Assembly (NCBI GenBank): GCA_002413745.1
Contig: DHXP01000057.1
Coordinates: 26,439-90,438, forward strand
Direction: 5' to 3'
Source of the DNA: Flavobacterium sp. UBA5153
Lineage (GTDB): Bacteria; Bacteroidota; Bacteroidia; Flavobacteriales; Flavobacteriaceae
Length of the DNA: 64,000 nucleotides
The notes beneath the pieces were generated by a model. That model did no database searches. It was not told where the DNA came from and worked only from the letters and a program-made list of their open reading frames with translations. Shown one piece after another: positions 26,748 through 36,080 of this stretch; the stretch's first letter is position 1; every line of letters starts with the position of its first letter. The translations under genes were made by a program, and so were the position numbers.

Positions 26748-27149
26748 TTACTTCCAATTAAAAGTGATTTTCTTTTCAATTTCAGGATGCAAACTGTAAA
26801 AAACAGGGCAAGTTGTTGCCGTTTTTTCGAGTATTATTTTGGTTTTTTCATTAGCTGAAATCTCCATATTGAAAACCACGTGGATTTCGGTGATTCTCCG
26901 TGGTTCAATCCCCATTACTTTAGTAACTTCGGCCGTAGAGCCTGAAAAATCAATCCCCATAGCATTTGCCTTAATTCCCATTACGGTAAACATACAACTT
27001 GCCAAGGCATTTGCCACGGTATCCGTTGGTGAAAAAGCCTCGCCTTTTCCGTTATTGTCAATTGGTGCATCTGATATGATTTCGCTTCCCGATTGCAAGT
27101 GAATGGATGAGGTGCGTAAATTGCCTAAATAGGTTACATTGGATATCAT
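26748..27149 (-). CDS. OsmC-family peroxide-reducing protein
   Basis: 133-residue thiol peroxidase-like protein of the OsmC/Ohr superfamily, cytosolic. Both redox Cys positions are present: ALASCMFTVMG (about Cys53) and TATTCPVFYSLHP (about Cys113). The typical FSPTDTVANAL precedes the first. Length matches single-domain OsmC proteins. It likely reduces organic hydroperoxides; the exact substrate class (OsmC versus YhfA-like) is not certain. It is monocistronic or leads DUF3820. Confidence 0.92.
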   Translation of the reverse strand: MISNVTYLGNLRTSSIHLQSGSEIISDAPIDNNGKGEAFSPTDTVANALASCMFTVMGIKANAMGIDFSGSTAEVTKVMGIEPRRITEIHVVFNMEISANEKTKIILEKTATTCPVFYSLHPEIEKKITFNWK

Positions 27150-27204
27150 ATTTTTTAATCTCTTATTTCATTATTTCGTTAAAAATTCCGAAAATTGAAC
27201 ACTG

Positions 27205-27252
27205 TCCCTCGCTTTAGCCTGTCTTGAGCGAAGTCGAAAGGCTCGAGATGAC
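27205..27252. repeat. Degenerate copy of the TCGAGATGACA palindrome family
   Basis: CCTCGCTTTAGCCTGTCTTG, then GAGCGAAGTCGAAAGGCTCG and AGATGACA: an imperfect hairpin between OsmC and the LysM protein, with the same words as 10327-10344. Confidence 0.5.
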
Positions 27253-27270
27253 AAACTGATTACTGAACAC

Positions 27271-29199
27271 TTATTTCGCTTCTTTTATGGTTAAATCGGT
27301 ATCATAATATAAGACATACACTCCTTTATTAGTATATCCACCATCTCCTTTTTTATAATATTCAAACTTGTTGTCCACTTGTTCCGTTGCAACGGTTTCC
27401 GCCGTTTCCTGATAACTTTGGCCTTGCGTTAATCGCATCATGGTGTCGAAAGTGACATCAAAACCCCGAGTGGCATAGGTTGATGGGTAAATGTTGTTTT
27501 TCTTTCTGTACTCTTTTTCAAAAATCAGAGCTTCGGGAGATTCATTTTCACGGGTTATGGAAGGATACATCAATTTTAACTTTGATAAATTCACAAAATT
27601 AATTTCATCTGTCTCCAGCGTTTCATTAGGTTCCAAAATAACCAATTGCACATTATAAGCTGTCATGGCATCTAGCATCGTTTTTATCGTCGATTTAATC
27701 ATCATGGTATTCCCTGTTTCCAGAACCACATAGTTGACTTTGTCTTGCACGAACAAACTTTTCAAACTCTCGGCAGATAAACTTCCGTTTTCTTGGAGAG
27801 CCGCAAATTGCACTTCTTTCCGGTTTTGCTGAATATATTGTCTAACGGATTCTTTTTTCTTGTCGACAACCGCAATAACATTCCCTCCCTTTGATTTCAT
27901 ATAATCAAAAATGGCACTTTTTAAGGCTTCATTTGTTGGGATTGTTTGGTACAAATTAGGGAATGAATTTCCTATATCCTTTGATAAAGGCGAAATCACG
28001 GGAACATTGTTTTTACCCAATAATTCGGCTGTTTTCTCGACATTGTTTTGATAAAAAGGACCAATTATGGCATCCACATTCTCAAGATTATTTTCTTGAA
28101 CAATAGCGGCAACATTGGAAGTGTTTCTGGTTTCTTGAGAATCAAACAGTTGAACGTCAACGGAAATCCCAATACTCTGGGCAGAATCTATTGCCATTAA
28201 AGCCCCGGAATAAAAATCCAAAGTCATATTCAGAAACTTGTCTTTTTTCAACCGCATTGCTGTCGAATTTATGGTATCACCCTCAATTTTGGATAAATTA
28301 AAAGGCAACAGTATCACTACCTTTTTTCTGCCATTAGCACCACCTTTTTTCATCAAAGAAGTATATACTTTTTTAGATTCTGTCTCCCGCGGAATCGAAG
28401 CCGTTGATGGCACTTTTAAAATCATCCCTACTTCAACACCATTGGCTAAAGCCGGATTAAGTTTTATTAATTCGTCTTGTTGCAAACCGGACATTTTTGA
28501 CAAACCATACAAGGTTTCTTTTGACTTTACCTCATAATTTGTATATTCAATTCCTTTGGAAACCTTTACTGGACTTGGTCTTGTAATTTCTTTCTTGGAA
28601 TCAATCCCTACAATTTTATCCGTTTTTGGAACATTTCCTTTGATTATCAATTTGTATCCAATGGGCAAATTGGGAATAACTTCTGGATTTCTTTTTTCTA
28701 ATTCTGCGATGGTAATTCCATATTTTTTTGCAATGGAGTACTTTGTTTCCTTTGGAAGCACTTCGTGATAAACAACTTTTTCTTGATTTGAAGTGGCCGT
28801 TTTTAAACCATTATTTGACGGAATGAATAAGGTTTGTCCTATTTGCAAACCTAATTTTTCCAATTCTGGGTTGGCTTTCTTTAAGGCTTCATCAGAAACA
28901 CCATATTTTTTTTCGATACCGTATAAAGTCTCTTTTGGTTCAACTTTATGTGTTTTGGCTTGCAAATTTGTTTTTTGAATTCCACCCTTTTTTGGAATTA
29001 ACAAAACACTGTTCGGCTTTAAACCGCTTTGGGCATCAGGATTTAATTGATAAATATCATAAGGAGTGACATTGTATTTTTGTGCAATTTGGGTTATGGT
29101 TTCTCCTTTCTCCACTTTATGAGTTGTGTTTTTTTCTTGGGAAAAAACACTAAAAGTAAACATCAAACCACTCAAACAAACTGTTGTAAAATATTTCAT
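27271..29199 (-). CDS. LysM-repeat protein with periplasmic binding-like domain
   Basis: 642-residue exported protein. A cleavable signal (FTTVCLSGLMFTFSVFSQ) is followed by four LysM peptidoglycan-binding repeats at about 26-70, 83-128, 144-190 and 221-268 (for example THKVEKGETITQIAQKYNV and YEVKSKETLYGLSKMSG). The C-terminal part, about 290-640, resembles type 1 periplasmic-binding (amino-acid ABC receptor) folds: VVILLPFNLS, DAIIGPFYQNNVEKTAEL and VPVISPLSK. It probably sits in the periplasm attached to the cell wall. A similar LysM-PBP1 layout is widespread in Flavobacteriia; the ligand is unknown. Confidence 0.88.
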   Translation of the reverse strand: MKYFTTVCLSGLMFTFSVFSQEKNTTHKVEKGETITQIAQKYNVTPYDIYQLNPDAQSGLKPNSVLLIPKKGGIQKTNLQAKTHKVEPKETLYGIEKKYGVSDEALKKANPELEKLGLQIGQTLFIPSNNGLKTATSNQEKVVYHEVLPKETKYSIAKKYGITIAELEKRNPEVIPNLPIGYKLIIKGNVPKTDKIVGIDSKKEITRPSPVKVSKGIEYTNYEVKSKETLYGLSKMSGLQQDELIKLNPALANGVEVGMILKVPSTASIPRETESKKVYTSLMKKGGANGRKKVVILLPFNLSKIEGDTINSTAMRLKKDKFLNMTLDFYSGALMAIDSAQSIGISVDVQLFDSQETRNTSNVAAIVQENNLENVDAIIGPFYQNNVEKTAELLGKNNVPVISPLSKDIGNSFPNLYQTIPTNEALKSAIFDYMKSKGGNVIAVVDKKKESVRQYIQQNRKEVQFAALQENGSLSAESLKSLFVQDKVNYVVLETGNTMMIKSTIKTMLDAMTAYNVQLVILEPNETLETDEINFVNLSKLKLMYPSITRENESPEALIFEKEYRKKNNIYPSTYATRGFDVTFDTMMRLTQGQSYQETAETVATEQVDNKFEYYKKGDGGYTNKGVYVLYYDTDLTIKEAK

Positions 29200-29238
29200 C
29201 CTCTTGATAATGTAAAAAAATTAGTTTTTCAAAGATAC

Positions 29239-29281
29239 CAAAACGGTATCAAATTTTATTCCAAAATCTGATACCGTTTTT
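29239..29281 (-). terminator. Intrinsic terminator after guaA
   Basis: AAAACGGTATCA (about 29240-29251) pairs with TGATACCGTTTT (about 29269-29280), downstream of guaA on the minus strand. Confidence 0.7.
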
Positions 29282-29338
29282 ATTTAGTTAGCATTAAAAC
29301 GAATTTCTCACGAAAGCGCAAGAAATACAATTAATGTA

Positions 29339-30868
29339 TTATTCCCACTCGATAGTTGCAGGCGGTTTTGAACTGATGTCATACACCACTCGATTGACTC
29401 CTTTTACTTTGTTGATAATATCATTGGATACTTTCATCAAGAAGTCATACGGCAAATGCACCCAGTCAGCAGTCATTCCATCAGTGGATTCCACTGCACG
29501 AAGCGCCACCACTTTTTCATAGGTACGCTCATCGCCCATAACTCCCACGCTATTTACGGGAAGCAAAATGGCTCCAGCTTGCCAAACTTTGTCATACAAT
29601 CCCCAAGATTTTAATCCGTCGATAAAAACTTTATCTACATCTTGAAGGATACTCACTTTTTCGGGAGTAATATCGCCCAAAATTCGGATTGATAATCCTG
29701 GTCCTGGAAAAGGATGTCTTCCCAATAATTCTGGATTTATTCCTAATGTTGCTCCCACTCGACGCACTTCATCCTTGAAAAGCATACGCAATGGTTCCAC
29801 AATTTTCAATTTCATATAATCTGGCAAACCGCCCACATTATGGTGTGATTTTATGGTAGCCGATGGTCCTTTTACCGAAACTGATTCAATCACGTCAGGA
29901 TAAATTGTTCCTTGCGCTAACCATTTCACATCTTCAATACGGTGGGATTCGTCATCAAAAACTTCGATAAAAACTCTGCCTATTGCTTTTCTTTTTAATT
30001 CCGGGTCTTCAATTCCTGCCAAAGCATCCATAAAACGTTCCGATGAATCAACTCCTTTTACGTTTAAGCCCATTCCTTTATATTGTTCCAATACCTCGTG
30101 GAATTCATTTTTGCGAAGCAAACCATTATTTACAAAAATACAGTATAGGTTTTTGCCAATAGCCTGATGCAATAAAACGGCAGCGACCGTAGAATCTACT
30201 CCTCCAGAAAGTCCAAGGACAACTTTATCGTCTTGCAATTTCTCTTTTAATTCCGTTACCATCTCGCTAACAAAAGCATTTGGTGTAAAGTTTTGGGGAA
30301 CTTCGGCAATTTTCACCAAAAAGTTCTCCAGCATTTTTGATCCATCCGTGGAATGAAAAACTTCTGGATGATATTGAATGGCATAAGTGGTTTCCCCTTC
30401 AATTTTGTAAGCTGCAAATTCCACATCATGTGTGCTAGCAAGCTTTACTCCATTAGTTGGTAAAGCTTTGATACTATCACTATGGCTCATCCAAACTTGG
30501 CTATTCTCTGAAACGCCTTCAAAGAAAACTTCATTCTCTTTTATATAGGATAAATTGGCTCTACCATATTCTCTGGTGTTTGAAGCAGCAACTTCACCAC
30601 CACTAAAATGGGCCAAATATTGTGCTCCGTAACAAACTGCGAGTATTGGAAGTTTCCCTCTAATTTGAGATAAATCTGGATGTGGAGCATCTTCTGAACG
30701 AACAGAAAATGGGCTTCCACCAAGAATTACTGCTTTATAACTTGATAAATCACTCGGAAAATGATTGTAAGGAAAAATTTCGCAGAATATATTTAATTCG
30801 CGAACTCTTCGTGCAATAAGCTGTGTGTATTGCGATCCGAAATCTAAAATAAGTACGTTGTGTTGCAT
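29339..30868 (-). CDS. guaA: GMP synthase (glutamine-hydrolysing)
   Basis: Converts XMP, ATP and glutamine to GMP. It is 509 residues, the normal length. The class I glutaminase domain (1-185) has the nucleophile in VCYGAQYL and the His/Glu in QYHPEVFHS. The ATP-pyrophosphatase domain shows the P-loop [12 protein letters not shown]. The dimerisation domain carries [12 protein letters not shown] and ends KPPATIEWE. The ATG at 30868 is preferred over the TTG at 30874, because that TTG ends a TATTTTTG box on the minus strand (30872-30879). That leaves only three bases between box and ATG. Confidence 0.98.
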   Translation of the reverse strand: MQHNVLILDFGSQYTQLIARRVRELNIFCEIFPYNHFPSDLSSYKAVILGGSPFSVRSEDAPHPDLSQIRGKLPILAVCYGAQYLAHFSGGEVAASNTREYGRANLSYIKENEVFFEGVSENSQVWMSHSDSIKALPTNGVKLASTHDVEFAAYKIEGETTYAIQYHPEVFHSTDGSKMLENFLVKIAEVPQNFTPNAFVSEMVTELKEKLQDDKVVLGLSGGVDSTVAAVLLHQAIGKNLYCIFVNNGLLRKNEFHEVLEQYKGMGLNVKGVDSSERFMDALAGIEDPELKRKAIGRVFIEVFDDESHRIEDVKWLAQGTIYPDVIESVSVKGPSATIKSHHNVGGLPDYMKLKIVEPLRMLFKDEVRRVGATLGINPELLGRHPFPGPGLSIRILGDITPEKVSILQDVDKVFIDGLKSWGLYDKVWQAGAILLPVNSVGVMGDERTYEKVVALRAVESTDGMTADWVHLPYDFLMKVSNDIINKVKGVNRVVYDISSKPPATIEWE

Positions 30869-30871
30869 GTG

Positions 30872-30879
30872 CAAAAATA
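30872..30879 (-). promoter_or_regulatory. -7 box TATTTTTG three bases before guaA
   Basis: Matches TAnnTTTG. Spacing to the ATG is the same as at higB and predicts a leaderless or nearly leaderless mRNA. No clear -33 TTTG was found. Confidence 0.5.
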
Positions 30880-30927
30880 CTTTTTATAATTGGGATTGAA
30901 AAATTGAATTTTGAAAAAAATTTAATT

Positions 30928-31602
30928 TTATTCTTTTACTAAAATAATGGTTGCTTTAAAACCGGTACCAAGATTCCATTGACTTGCCGATATAAGAGCT
31001 CCTTTATCGTCATATACCTTAAATTCAGCTGTGTTTGGTCCAACAGTACCTTGATTTAGTGCTTGAAAATCTATCTTGTTAAAACCTTTTTCCAGAGTTA
31101 TTTCGAATCCTTGAAATTCACCCGTCATAGTAACCTCAGGAACGATTACTTTGTCATTTAGGTACACTTGAATGGCATCTCCGTCGATTTCCCCGTAATC
31201 CCGATACATCACTTTTGCTGTCAGGGAAGTCGTTTTGAAATCTCCTAAATTCTGATTTTTCCGGTATACAATTTGGTCTTCATTATCTGGTTTCTTATTC
31301 AATTTTTGAGCTATTAAATCCCCAGGATTGACAAAATCGTTTTTTGGAACCATTGAAAAATTATTGGTTCCTCCCATCTGAAATGAATTATCCTTCTTGG
31401 GTTTTGTATTTAGAATATTGGTATTTACGAACACATTTGGGGCAATAATAGCAGGTGTTTCCGGAGTTGGAGCAACAACTTTTTTAGGTTTAAAATTAGT
31501 ATTCAGAGGTGGAATTGCTTTGAATTTAGTGCTAAATTCACTTTGACCAAAGCTTTTTGAAGCAATACCAACTAAAATAATAAAAAAAAGAATCTGTTTC
31601 AT
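30928..31602 (-). CDS. Hypothetical secreted protein, paralogue of the next gene
   Basis: 224-residue exported protein with signal peptide ILFFIILVGIASKSFGQ. A Pro-rich, low-complexity region (about 35-100) follows. The conserved C-terminal domain (about 110-224) contains AKVMYRDYGEIDGDAIQVYL, GFEITLEKGFNKIDF and the ending ASQWNLGTGFKATIILVKE. This domain is about 65 percent identical by eye to that of the neighbouring gene 31732-32337, so the pair arose by tandem duplication. The beta-rich pattern suggests an all-beta envelope domain. Function unknown. Confidence 0.8.
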   Translation of the reverse strand: MKQILFFIILVGIASKSFGQSEFSTKFKAIPPLNTNFKPKKVVAPTPETPAIIAPNVFVNTNILNTKPKKDNSFQMGGTNNFSMVPKNDFVNPGDLIAQKLNKKPDNEDQIVYRKNQNLGDFKTTSLTAKVMYRDYGEIDGDAIQVYLNDKVIVPEVTMTGEFQGFEITLEKGFNKIDFQALNQGTVGPNTAEFKVYDDKGALISASQWNLGTGFKATIILVKE

Positions 31603-31731
31603 GTAATTTCAACCTTGATTAACCTGCGTTTAGAAAATTTTTAAAAATAAAATAATCTATGCTATAAAATCACAAAAATAGCATAAATTAATTTTGTTCG
31701 CCGTATTTATCGAATTGGAAAATATCCATAT

Positions 31732-32337
31732 TTATTCCTTAACCAATATAATGGTTGCTTTATAACCCGTACCAACATTCCATTGACTTGCCGAAATAAC
31801 GACTCCTTTGTCATCATAAACTTGAAATTCTGCTGTATTAGGCGAAGCGAAACCTTCGTTCAAAGCTTCAAAATCAATCCTGTTAATGCCTTTTTCTAAG
31901 CTTATTTTGAATCCTTTAAATTCTCCATCCAAAACAACTTCGGGTTCAATTATTTTACCGTTTAAATATACTTTTATCTTGTCGCCATCTACGAAAGCAG
32001 CATCCCGGTATCGAATTGTGGAGGTAAATGATTTCGTTTTGAAACTACCTAAATATTGATTTCGTCTATAGAATATACCTTTAGAATTCTCCTCTTTTTT
32101 ATACAGAGTATAATCTTTAAAAAGGTCCTCAGGATTAAACTGTGGTACCGAATCTGGCTTTTTCACAACATCTGGAGGTGTGATTTTTGGTAAAACTTCT
32201 TTTGGCGGTTTTACTTTTTTAATTTTCAAGTTCTTATTTTTAGCCGGGATTGGCTCAACCTTTTTACCAAATTCATCCTGTGCATATCCATTTAGGGACA
32301 TACATAGTACAATAACAAAAAATAATATTTTTTTCAT
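31732..32337 (-). CDS. Hypothetical secreted protein, paralogue of the previous gene
   Basis: 201-residue exported protein with signal peptide ILFFVIVLCMSLNGYAQ. The linker is Lys/Pro-rich (about 25-60). The C-terminal domain (about 85-201) matches its neighbour: STIRYRDAAFVDGDKIKVYL, FKISLEKGINRIDFEALNEG, ending ASQWNVGTGYKATIILVKE. It lies 129 bases upstream of the paralogue on the same strand, likely one transcript. Function unknown. The upstream gap 32338-32625 holds no gene. Confidence 0.8.
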   Translation of the reverse strand: MKKILFFVIVLCMSLNGYAQDEFGKKVEPIPAKNKNLKIKKVKPPKEVLPKITPPDVVKKPDSVPQFNPEDLFKDYTLYKKEENSKGIFYRRNQYLGSFKTKSFTSTIRYRDAAFVDGDKIKVYLNGKIIEPEVVLDGEFKGFKISLEKGINRIDFEALNEGFASPNTAEFQVYDDKGVVISASQWNVGTGYKATIILVKE

Positions 32338-32625
32338 ACCGCGCAGAGATTAGTCAATTAGTGCATATAATTTTTTAAAATAAAAATAAAAGCATAAAAT
32401 CATAAAAGTGTTGCAATTAAGCTTTCCTTTATAACATTCAATTTTTGAATTTATTACATCTTAGAGAATAATGTTATTCTAAAATTAATTTACTTAACTG
32501 AGCTTTTTAATTAAAAATCGGTGTTTTTTATTTCCCTATTTTTTATAAATTGCAAAAAATATACCAAAATTTGGATTGTGTTTAAAAAACATTAAAAATC
32601 AACTCAATAAACTAAAATAATCAAA

Positions 32626-33012
32626 ATGAAAAGAGAAAATATCTTGACCGGTTCGCCTTGGGAAGACAAAATGGGCTATTGCCGTGCGGTTCGCATTGGC
32701 AACATTATTGAAGTATCGGGAACGGTGGCCATTGTGGATGGTGAAAAAGTAAAAGCCAATGATGCTTATGCACAAACGTTAAATATTCTGGAAAGAATCG
32801 AAAAAGTCCTCGAAGACTTGAATGTAGGAATGAAAGACGTGATTCGCACCCGAATATTCACCACCGATATCACAAGCTTTGAAGAGGTGGCCAGGGCACA
32901 TTCCACTTTTTTTAAAGACATAAAACCGGCAACTGGCTTTTATGAAATCAGTAAACTTGTTGCTCCGGAATATTTGGTGGAAATCGAATTTACGGCCATT
33001 GTTTCGGAATAA
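32626..33012 (+). CDS. RidA (YjgF/YER057c/UK114) family protein
   Basis: 128-residue protein of the Rid family, which hydrolyses reactive enamine/imine intermediates of amino-acid metabolism. The fold signature is present: IIEVSGTVAI, a helix with AYAQTLNILERIEKVLEDL, and VIRTRIFTTDI. The Arg in VIRTR corresponds to the substrate-carboxylate Arg region, and the ending YLVEIEFTAIVSE has the expected Glu. The GSPWEDKMGYCRAVRIGN N-terminus suggests a Rid subgroup other than archetypal RidA, so deaminase activity is not certain. Confidence 0.9.
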   Translation: MKRENILTGSPWEDKMGYCRAVRIGNIIEVSGTVAIVDGEKVKANDAYAQTLNILERIEKVLEDLNVGMKDVIRTRIFTTDITSFEEVARAHSTFFKDIKPATGFYEISKLVAPEYLVEIEFTAIVSE

Positions 33013-33023
33013 TTCACTTAATT

Positions 33024-33057
33024 ACACCTGACAGGTTTTAAAAACCTGTCAGGGGTG
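33024..33057. repeat. Palindrome, CACCTGACAGG type
   Basis: ACACCTGACAGGTTTT pairs with AAAACCTGTCAGGGGTG. It lies between the RidA-family and ClC genes, is related to 23012-23054 and 53828-53860, and may terminate the RidA transcript. Confidence 0.7.
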
Positions 33058-33072
33058 AAAAAATAATACAAA

Positions 33073-34320
33073 ATGAACCTAAAAAAAATTATGCTTCCCA
33101 CTATCAAATGGACTTTCATTTGTGTTTTGATAGGCATTTTTTCCGGGTCAGCTTCGGCATTTCTTTTGGTGGCTTTAGAATGGGCTACGCAATATAGAGA
33201 ACACAATATTTGGATTATTTGGCTTTTGCCAATTGGCGGACTTATTATAGGTTTGAGTTATCATTATTTAGGAAAGGATGTCGTGAAAGGCAATAATTTA
33301 TTGCTCGAAGAATACGAAAATCCTCAAAAACCCATTCCGTTAAAAATGGCGCCCTTGGTGCTTATTGGCACTTTAATCACGCATCTTTTTGGTGGTTCGG
33401 CCGGTCGTGAAGGCACGGCGGTACAAATGGGCGGAGCAATTGCCGAACAATTCACAGGACTTTTCAAACTTGATAATTCCGACAGGAAGACGCTGATAAT
33501 TTTAGGAATCAGCGCTGGATTTGTTTCTGTTTTTGGCACACCTTTGGCTGGAGCCTTGTTTGCCTTGGAGGTATTGTATTTTAGCAAAATCAGTTATAAA
33601 AGTATTATTTTATCCTTTTTGGTGGCCTATATTGCTTACTTTACCGTTGAATTCTGGCAAGTAAAACATACTATTTACCACATTCCTGTCGTACCCGAAA
33701 TGACTCTAAAAATTATGCCTTGGGTAATTTTAGTCAGTGTTTTATTTGGTATGGCGTCAATGTTGTTTTCGAGATCCACCCATTTTTGGGGCAATTTATT
33801 TTCGAAAACCATAAAATATCCACCATTGCGTCCGCTTGTTGGAGGAATACTGCTAGCCCTAGTTTTTTATAGCATTGGAACCACAAAATATATTGGATTG
33901 GGAATTCCGACTATTGTAGATTCCTTTTCAAGTCCAAATGCTTCTTATGATTTTCTACTCAAAATACTTTTCACCGGTTTTACGCTTGGCGCGGGATTTA
34001 AAGGTGGCGAAGTAACCCCTCTTTTCTTTATTGGAGCCACATTTGGAAGTACTTTATCACTCATTGTTCCCTTGCCTATTGCTCTTTTGGCAGGAATGGG
34101 ATTTGTAGCCGTTTTTTCGGGAGCCACCCATACTCCTATTGCCTGTACGATTATGGGAATGGAACTTTTTGGGATAGGAAGTGGTTTATTTATTGGAATA
34201 GCCTGTTTGATTGCCTACTTTTCTTCGGGTTCAGTTGGGATATATCATGCCCAGATTGTAAAAGGGGCCAAATACAAGTTGTATCAGCGATTTAAAAGAA
34301 AATATCTTGAAGATTTTTAG
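33073..34320 (+). CDS. ClC-family chloride channel/transporter
   Basis: Inner-membrane ClC protein of 415 residues with about 10-12 membrane helices and no cytosolic CBS domains. The gating-glutamate motif GSAGREGTAVQ (Glu at about residue 112) is present, as are the anion-site helix FKGGEVTPLFFIGATFG and the late GFVAVFSGATHTPIACTIMG. The family includes channels and H+/Cl- or fluoride exchangers, and this copy cannot be placed between them. It follows the RidA gene after a palindrome. Confidence 0.92.
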   Translation: MNLKKIMLPTIKWTFICVLIGIFSGSASAFLLVALEWATQYREHNIWIIWLLPIGGLIIGLSYHYLGKDVVKGNNLLLEEYENPQKPIPLKMAPLVLIGTLITHLFGGSAGREGTAVQMGGAIAEQFTGLFKLDNSDRKTLIILGISAGFVSVFGTPLAGALFALEVLYFSKISYKSIILSFLVAYIAYFTVEFWQVKHTIYHIPVVPEMTLKIMPWVILVSVLFGMASMLFSRSTHFWGNLFSKTIKYPPLRPLVGGILLALVFYSIGTTKYIGLGIPTIVDSFSSPNASYDFLLKILFTGFTLGAGFKGGEVTPLFFIGATFGSTLSLIVPLPIALLAGMGFVAVFSGATHTPIACTIMGMELFGIGSGLFIGIACLIAYFSSGSVGIYHAQIVKGAKYKLYQRFKRKYLEDF

Positions 34321-34389
34321 TGTTGTAAAAGTTTGTTAAAACTTTAAATGATTTCAACATTACATTAAAAAAATGTAAATTCGCAAACT

Positions 34390-35394
34390 ATGAAAGAACA
34401 AGACATTCAAGCGATACAGTTGTTATTATCAACTCCAAAAAAAATTGCCATCATTCCGCACCGGAGTCCAGACGGTGATGCCATGGGGTCGACCTTGGGA
34501 TTATACCATTTTTTGTTAAAAAACAACCATCATCCCGTTGTTATTTCCCCAAACGAGTTTTCCAATTTTTTGGATTGGATGCCCGGTTCGGAAACCGTTA
34601 AAATATTTGAAAAAGACAAAAAAAATTGCACCAAAATCCTTGAAGAAGCCGAGCTTATTTTCACGCTTGATTTTAATGCTTTGCATCGCGTAGGCGAAAT
34701 GGAAAATGTGTTAAACAAGCTCAAAGTTCCGTTTGTAATGATTGATCACCATCAGTCGCCTGATGATTTTGCCGTGGTTACGTATTCGGATATTTCTTTT
34801 GGATCGACCTGCGAAATGTTGTATAATTTCATTTGCTTTCTTGGTAAAAAAGAAGACATCGACAAAACTATTGGCACCTGCATATATACCGGAATTCTCA
34901 CAGATTCAGGTTCCTTTCGATTTCCAAAAACAACAGGGACAACACACCGAATCATAGCCGACTTAATTGATTTAGGTGTCGAAAACACCGAAATCCCAAC
35001 CCTGCTTTTTGACAACAGTTCATTTGGACGACTGCAATTGCTAGGAAGAGCGCTTCAAAACACGAAGGTTATGGCTGACAATAAAACGGCTTACACCACG
35101 CTTACACAAGACGAATTAAATACTTTTAATTTCGTAAAAGGAGACACGGAAGGCATCGTTAATTATGGACTAAGCATAAAAGGCATTGTTTTTACGGCTA
35201 TTTTTATCGAAAACAGGGAAGAGGATATTATCAAGATTTCGTTTCGTTCACAAGGTGATTTTGATGTCAATCAATTTGCACGAGATTATTTTAATGGTGG
35301 AGGACATCGTAATGCTGCCGGAGGAAAATCGGAATTATCGATGGAAGAAACAGTTAAGAAATTTGAGGATTTAGTAACGAAACTAAAAATATAA
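34390..35394 (+). CDS. DHH-family phosphoesterase (NrnA-type nanoRNase/pAp phosphatase)
   Basis: 334-residue DHH/DHHA1 phosphoesterase that degrades 2-5 base oligoribonucleotides and/or pAp. Metal motifs: HRSPDGDAMGS (I), TLDFNALHRVG (II), MIDHHQSP (the DHH motif, III) and a following Asp in ILTDSGSFRF (IV). The substrate-binding DHHA1 end shows GGGHRNAAGG. The full set is intact. A TAAATTCG box lies at 34376-34383, just before the ATG. It leads a cluster with gldI six bases downstream. Confidence 0.93.
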   Translation: MKEQDIQAIQLLLSTPKKIAIIPHRSPDGDAMGSTLGLYHFLLKNNHHPVVISPNEFSNFLDWMPGSETVKIFEKDKKNCTKILEEAELIFTLDFNALHRVGEMENVLNKLKVPFVMIDHHQSPDDFAVVTYSDISFGSTCEMLYNFICFLGKKEDIDKTIGTCIYTGILTDSGSFRFPKTTGTTHRIIADLIDLGVENTEIPTLLFDNSSFGRLQLLGRALQNTKVMADNKTAYTTLTQDELNTFNFVKGDTEGIVNYGLSIKGIVFTAIFIENREEDIIKISFRSQGDFDVNQFARDYFNGGGHRNAAGGKSELSMEETVKKFEDLVTKLKI

Positions 35395-35400
35395 TGCATC

Positions 35401-36051
35401 ATGAAAAATAGAAAATTTGTAATGGTTATGTTTGTTGCATTTATTTTAATTTCAAGCTGCAAACAACATCAAGAAGCCAGAAGACCTATTTCGCAGACAT
35501 CGGGAACCTTTATGAAAAAATCAATAAAGAGAAACAAGAAGTTGATAGCTGGCGAGGAAGGACAAATTGATTCGATAATTAAAAGCAACCCTAAAATAAA
35601 ATATCTGGCCTCTACAAAAGGATATTGGTATTCCTATGAAATCCAAAATCAGTTGGATACACTCACCCCAAAAAAGGGAGATGTTGCTTTTTTTGATTAT
35701 GAAATAAAAGACATAAAAGGCAATATCATCTATTCTGAACTGGAATTAAGACCGCAGACTTATTTTGTTGACAAGCAAAACATCATGACGGGATTGAGAG
35801 AGGGCATAAAATTGATGCATAAAAACGAAAAAGTGACTTTTCTTTTTCCTTCTCATATGGGGTATGGTTATCATGGCGACAACAAAAAAATAGGCACAAA
35901 CCAGCCATTGCTTTGTACCGTAACGCTGCGCAATTTTAAATCGGAAAAAGACTTTAAAAAAGAGGGGGAATTAAAACCGTCAACTCCGATAAAGCAACAA
36001 ATTAAACCCGAAAACAAACCCGAAAACAAACCCAAAGACACTATAAAATAA
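35401..36051 (+). CDS. gldI: Gliding motility lipoprotein GldI (FKBP-like)
   Basis: 216-residue FKBP-type protein of the gliding machinery/type IX secretion gene set of Flavobacterium. It has a lipoprotein signal (FVAFILISSC, Cys about 20), then a basic linker (KKSIKRNKKLI). The FKBP domain covers about 75-180, with DVAFFDYEIKD, MTGLREGIKLM and FLFPSHMGYGY. The C-terminal tail is a low-complexity Lys/Pro/Glu repeat (KPENKPENKPK). It is thought to help fold gliding components in the periplasm. It is co-transcribed with nrnA and two cyclophilin-FKBP fusions. Confidence 0.93.
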   Translation: MKNRKFVMVMFVAFILISSCKQHQEARRPISQTSGTFMKKSIKRNKKLIAGEEGQIDSIIKSNPKIKYLASTKGYWYSYEIQNQLDTLTPKKGDVAFFDYEIKDIKGNIIYSELELRPQTYFVDKQNIMTGLREGIKLMHKNEKVTFLFPSHMGYGYHGDNKKIGTNQPLLCTVTLRNFKSEKDFKKEGELKPSTPIKQQIKPENKPENKPKDTIK

Positions 36052-36080
36052 TAAGAAAATAATAAGAAAATAATTTAGAA

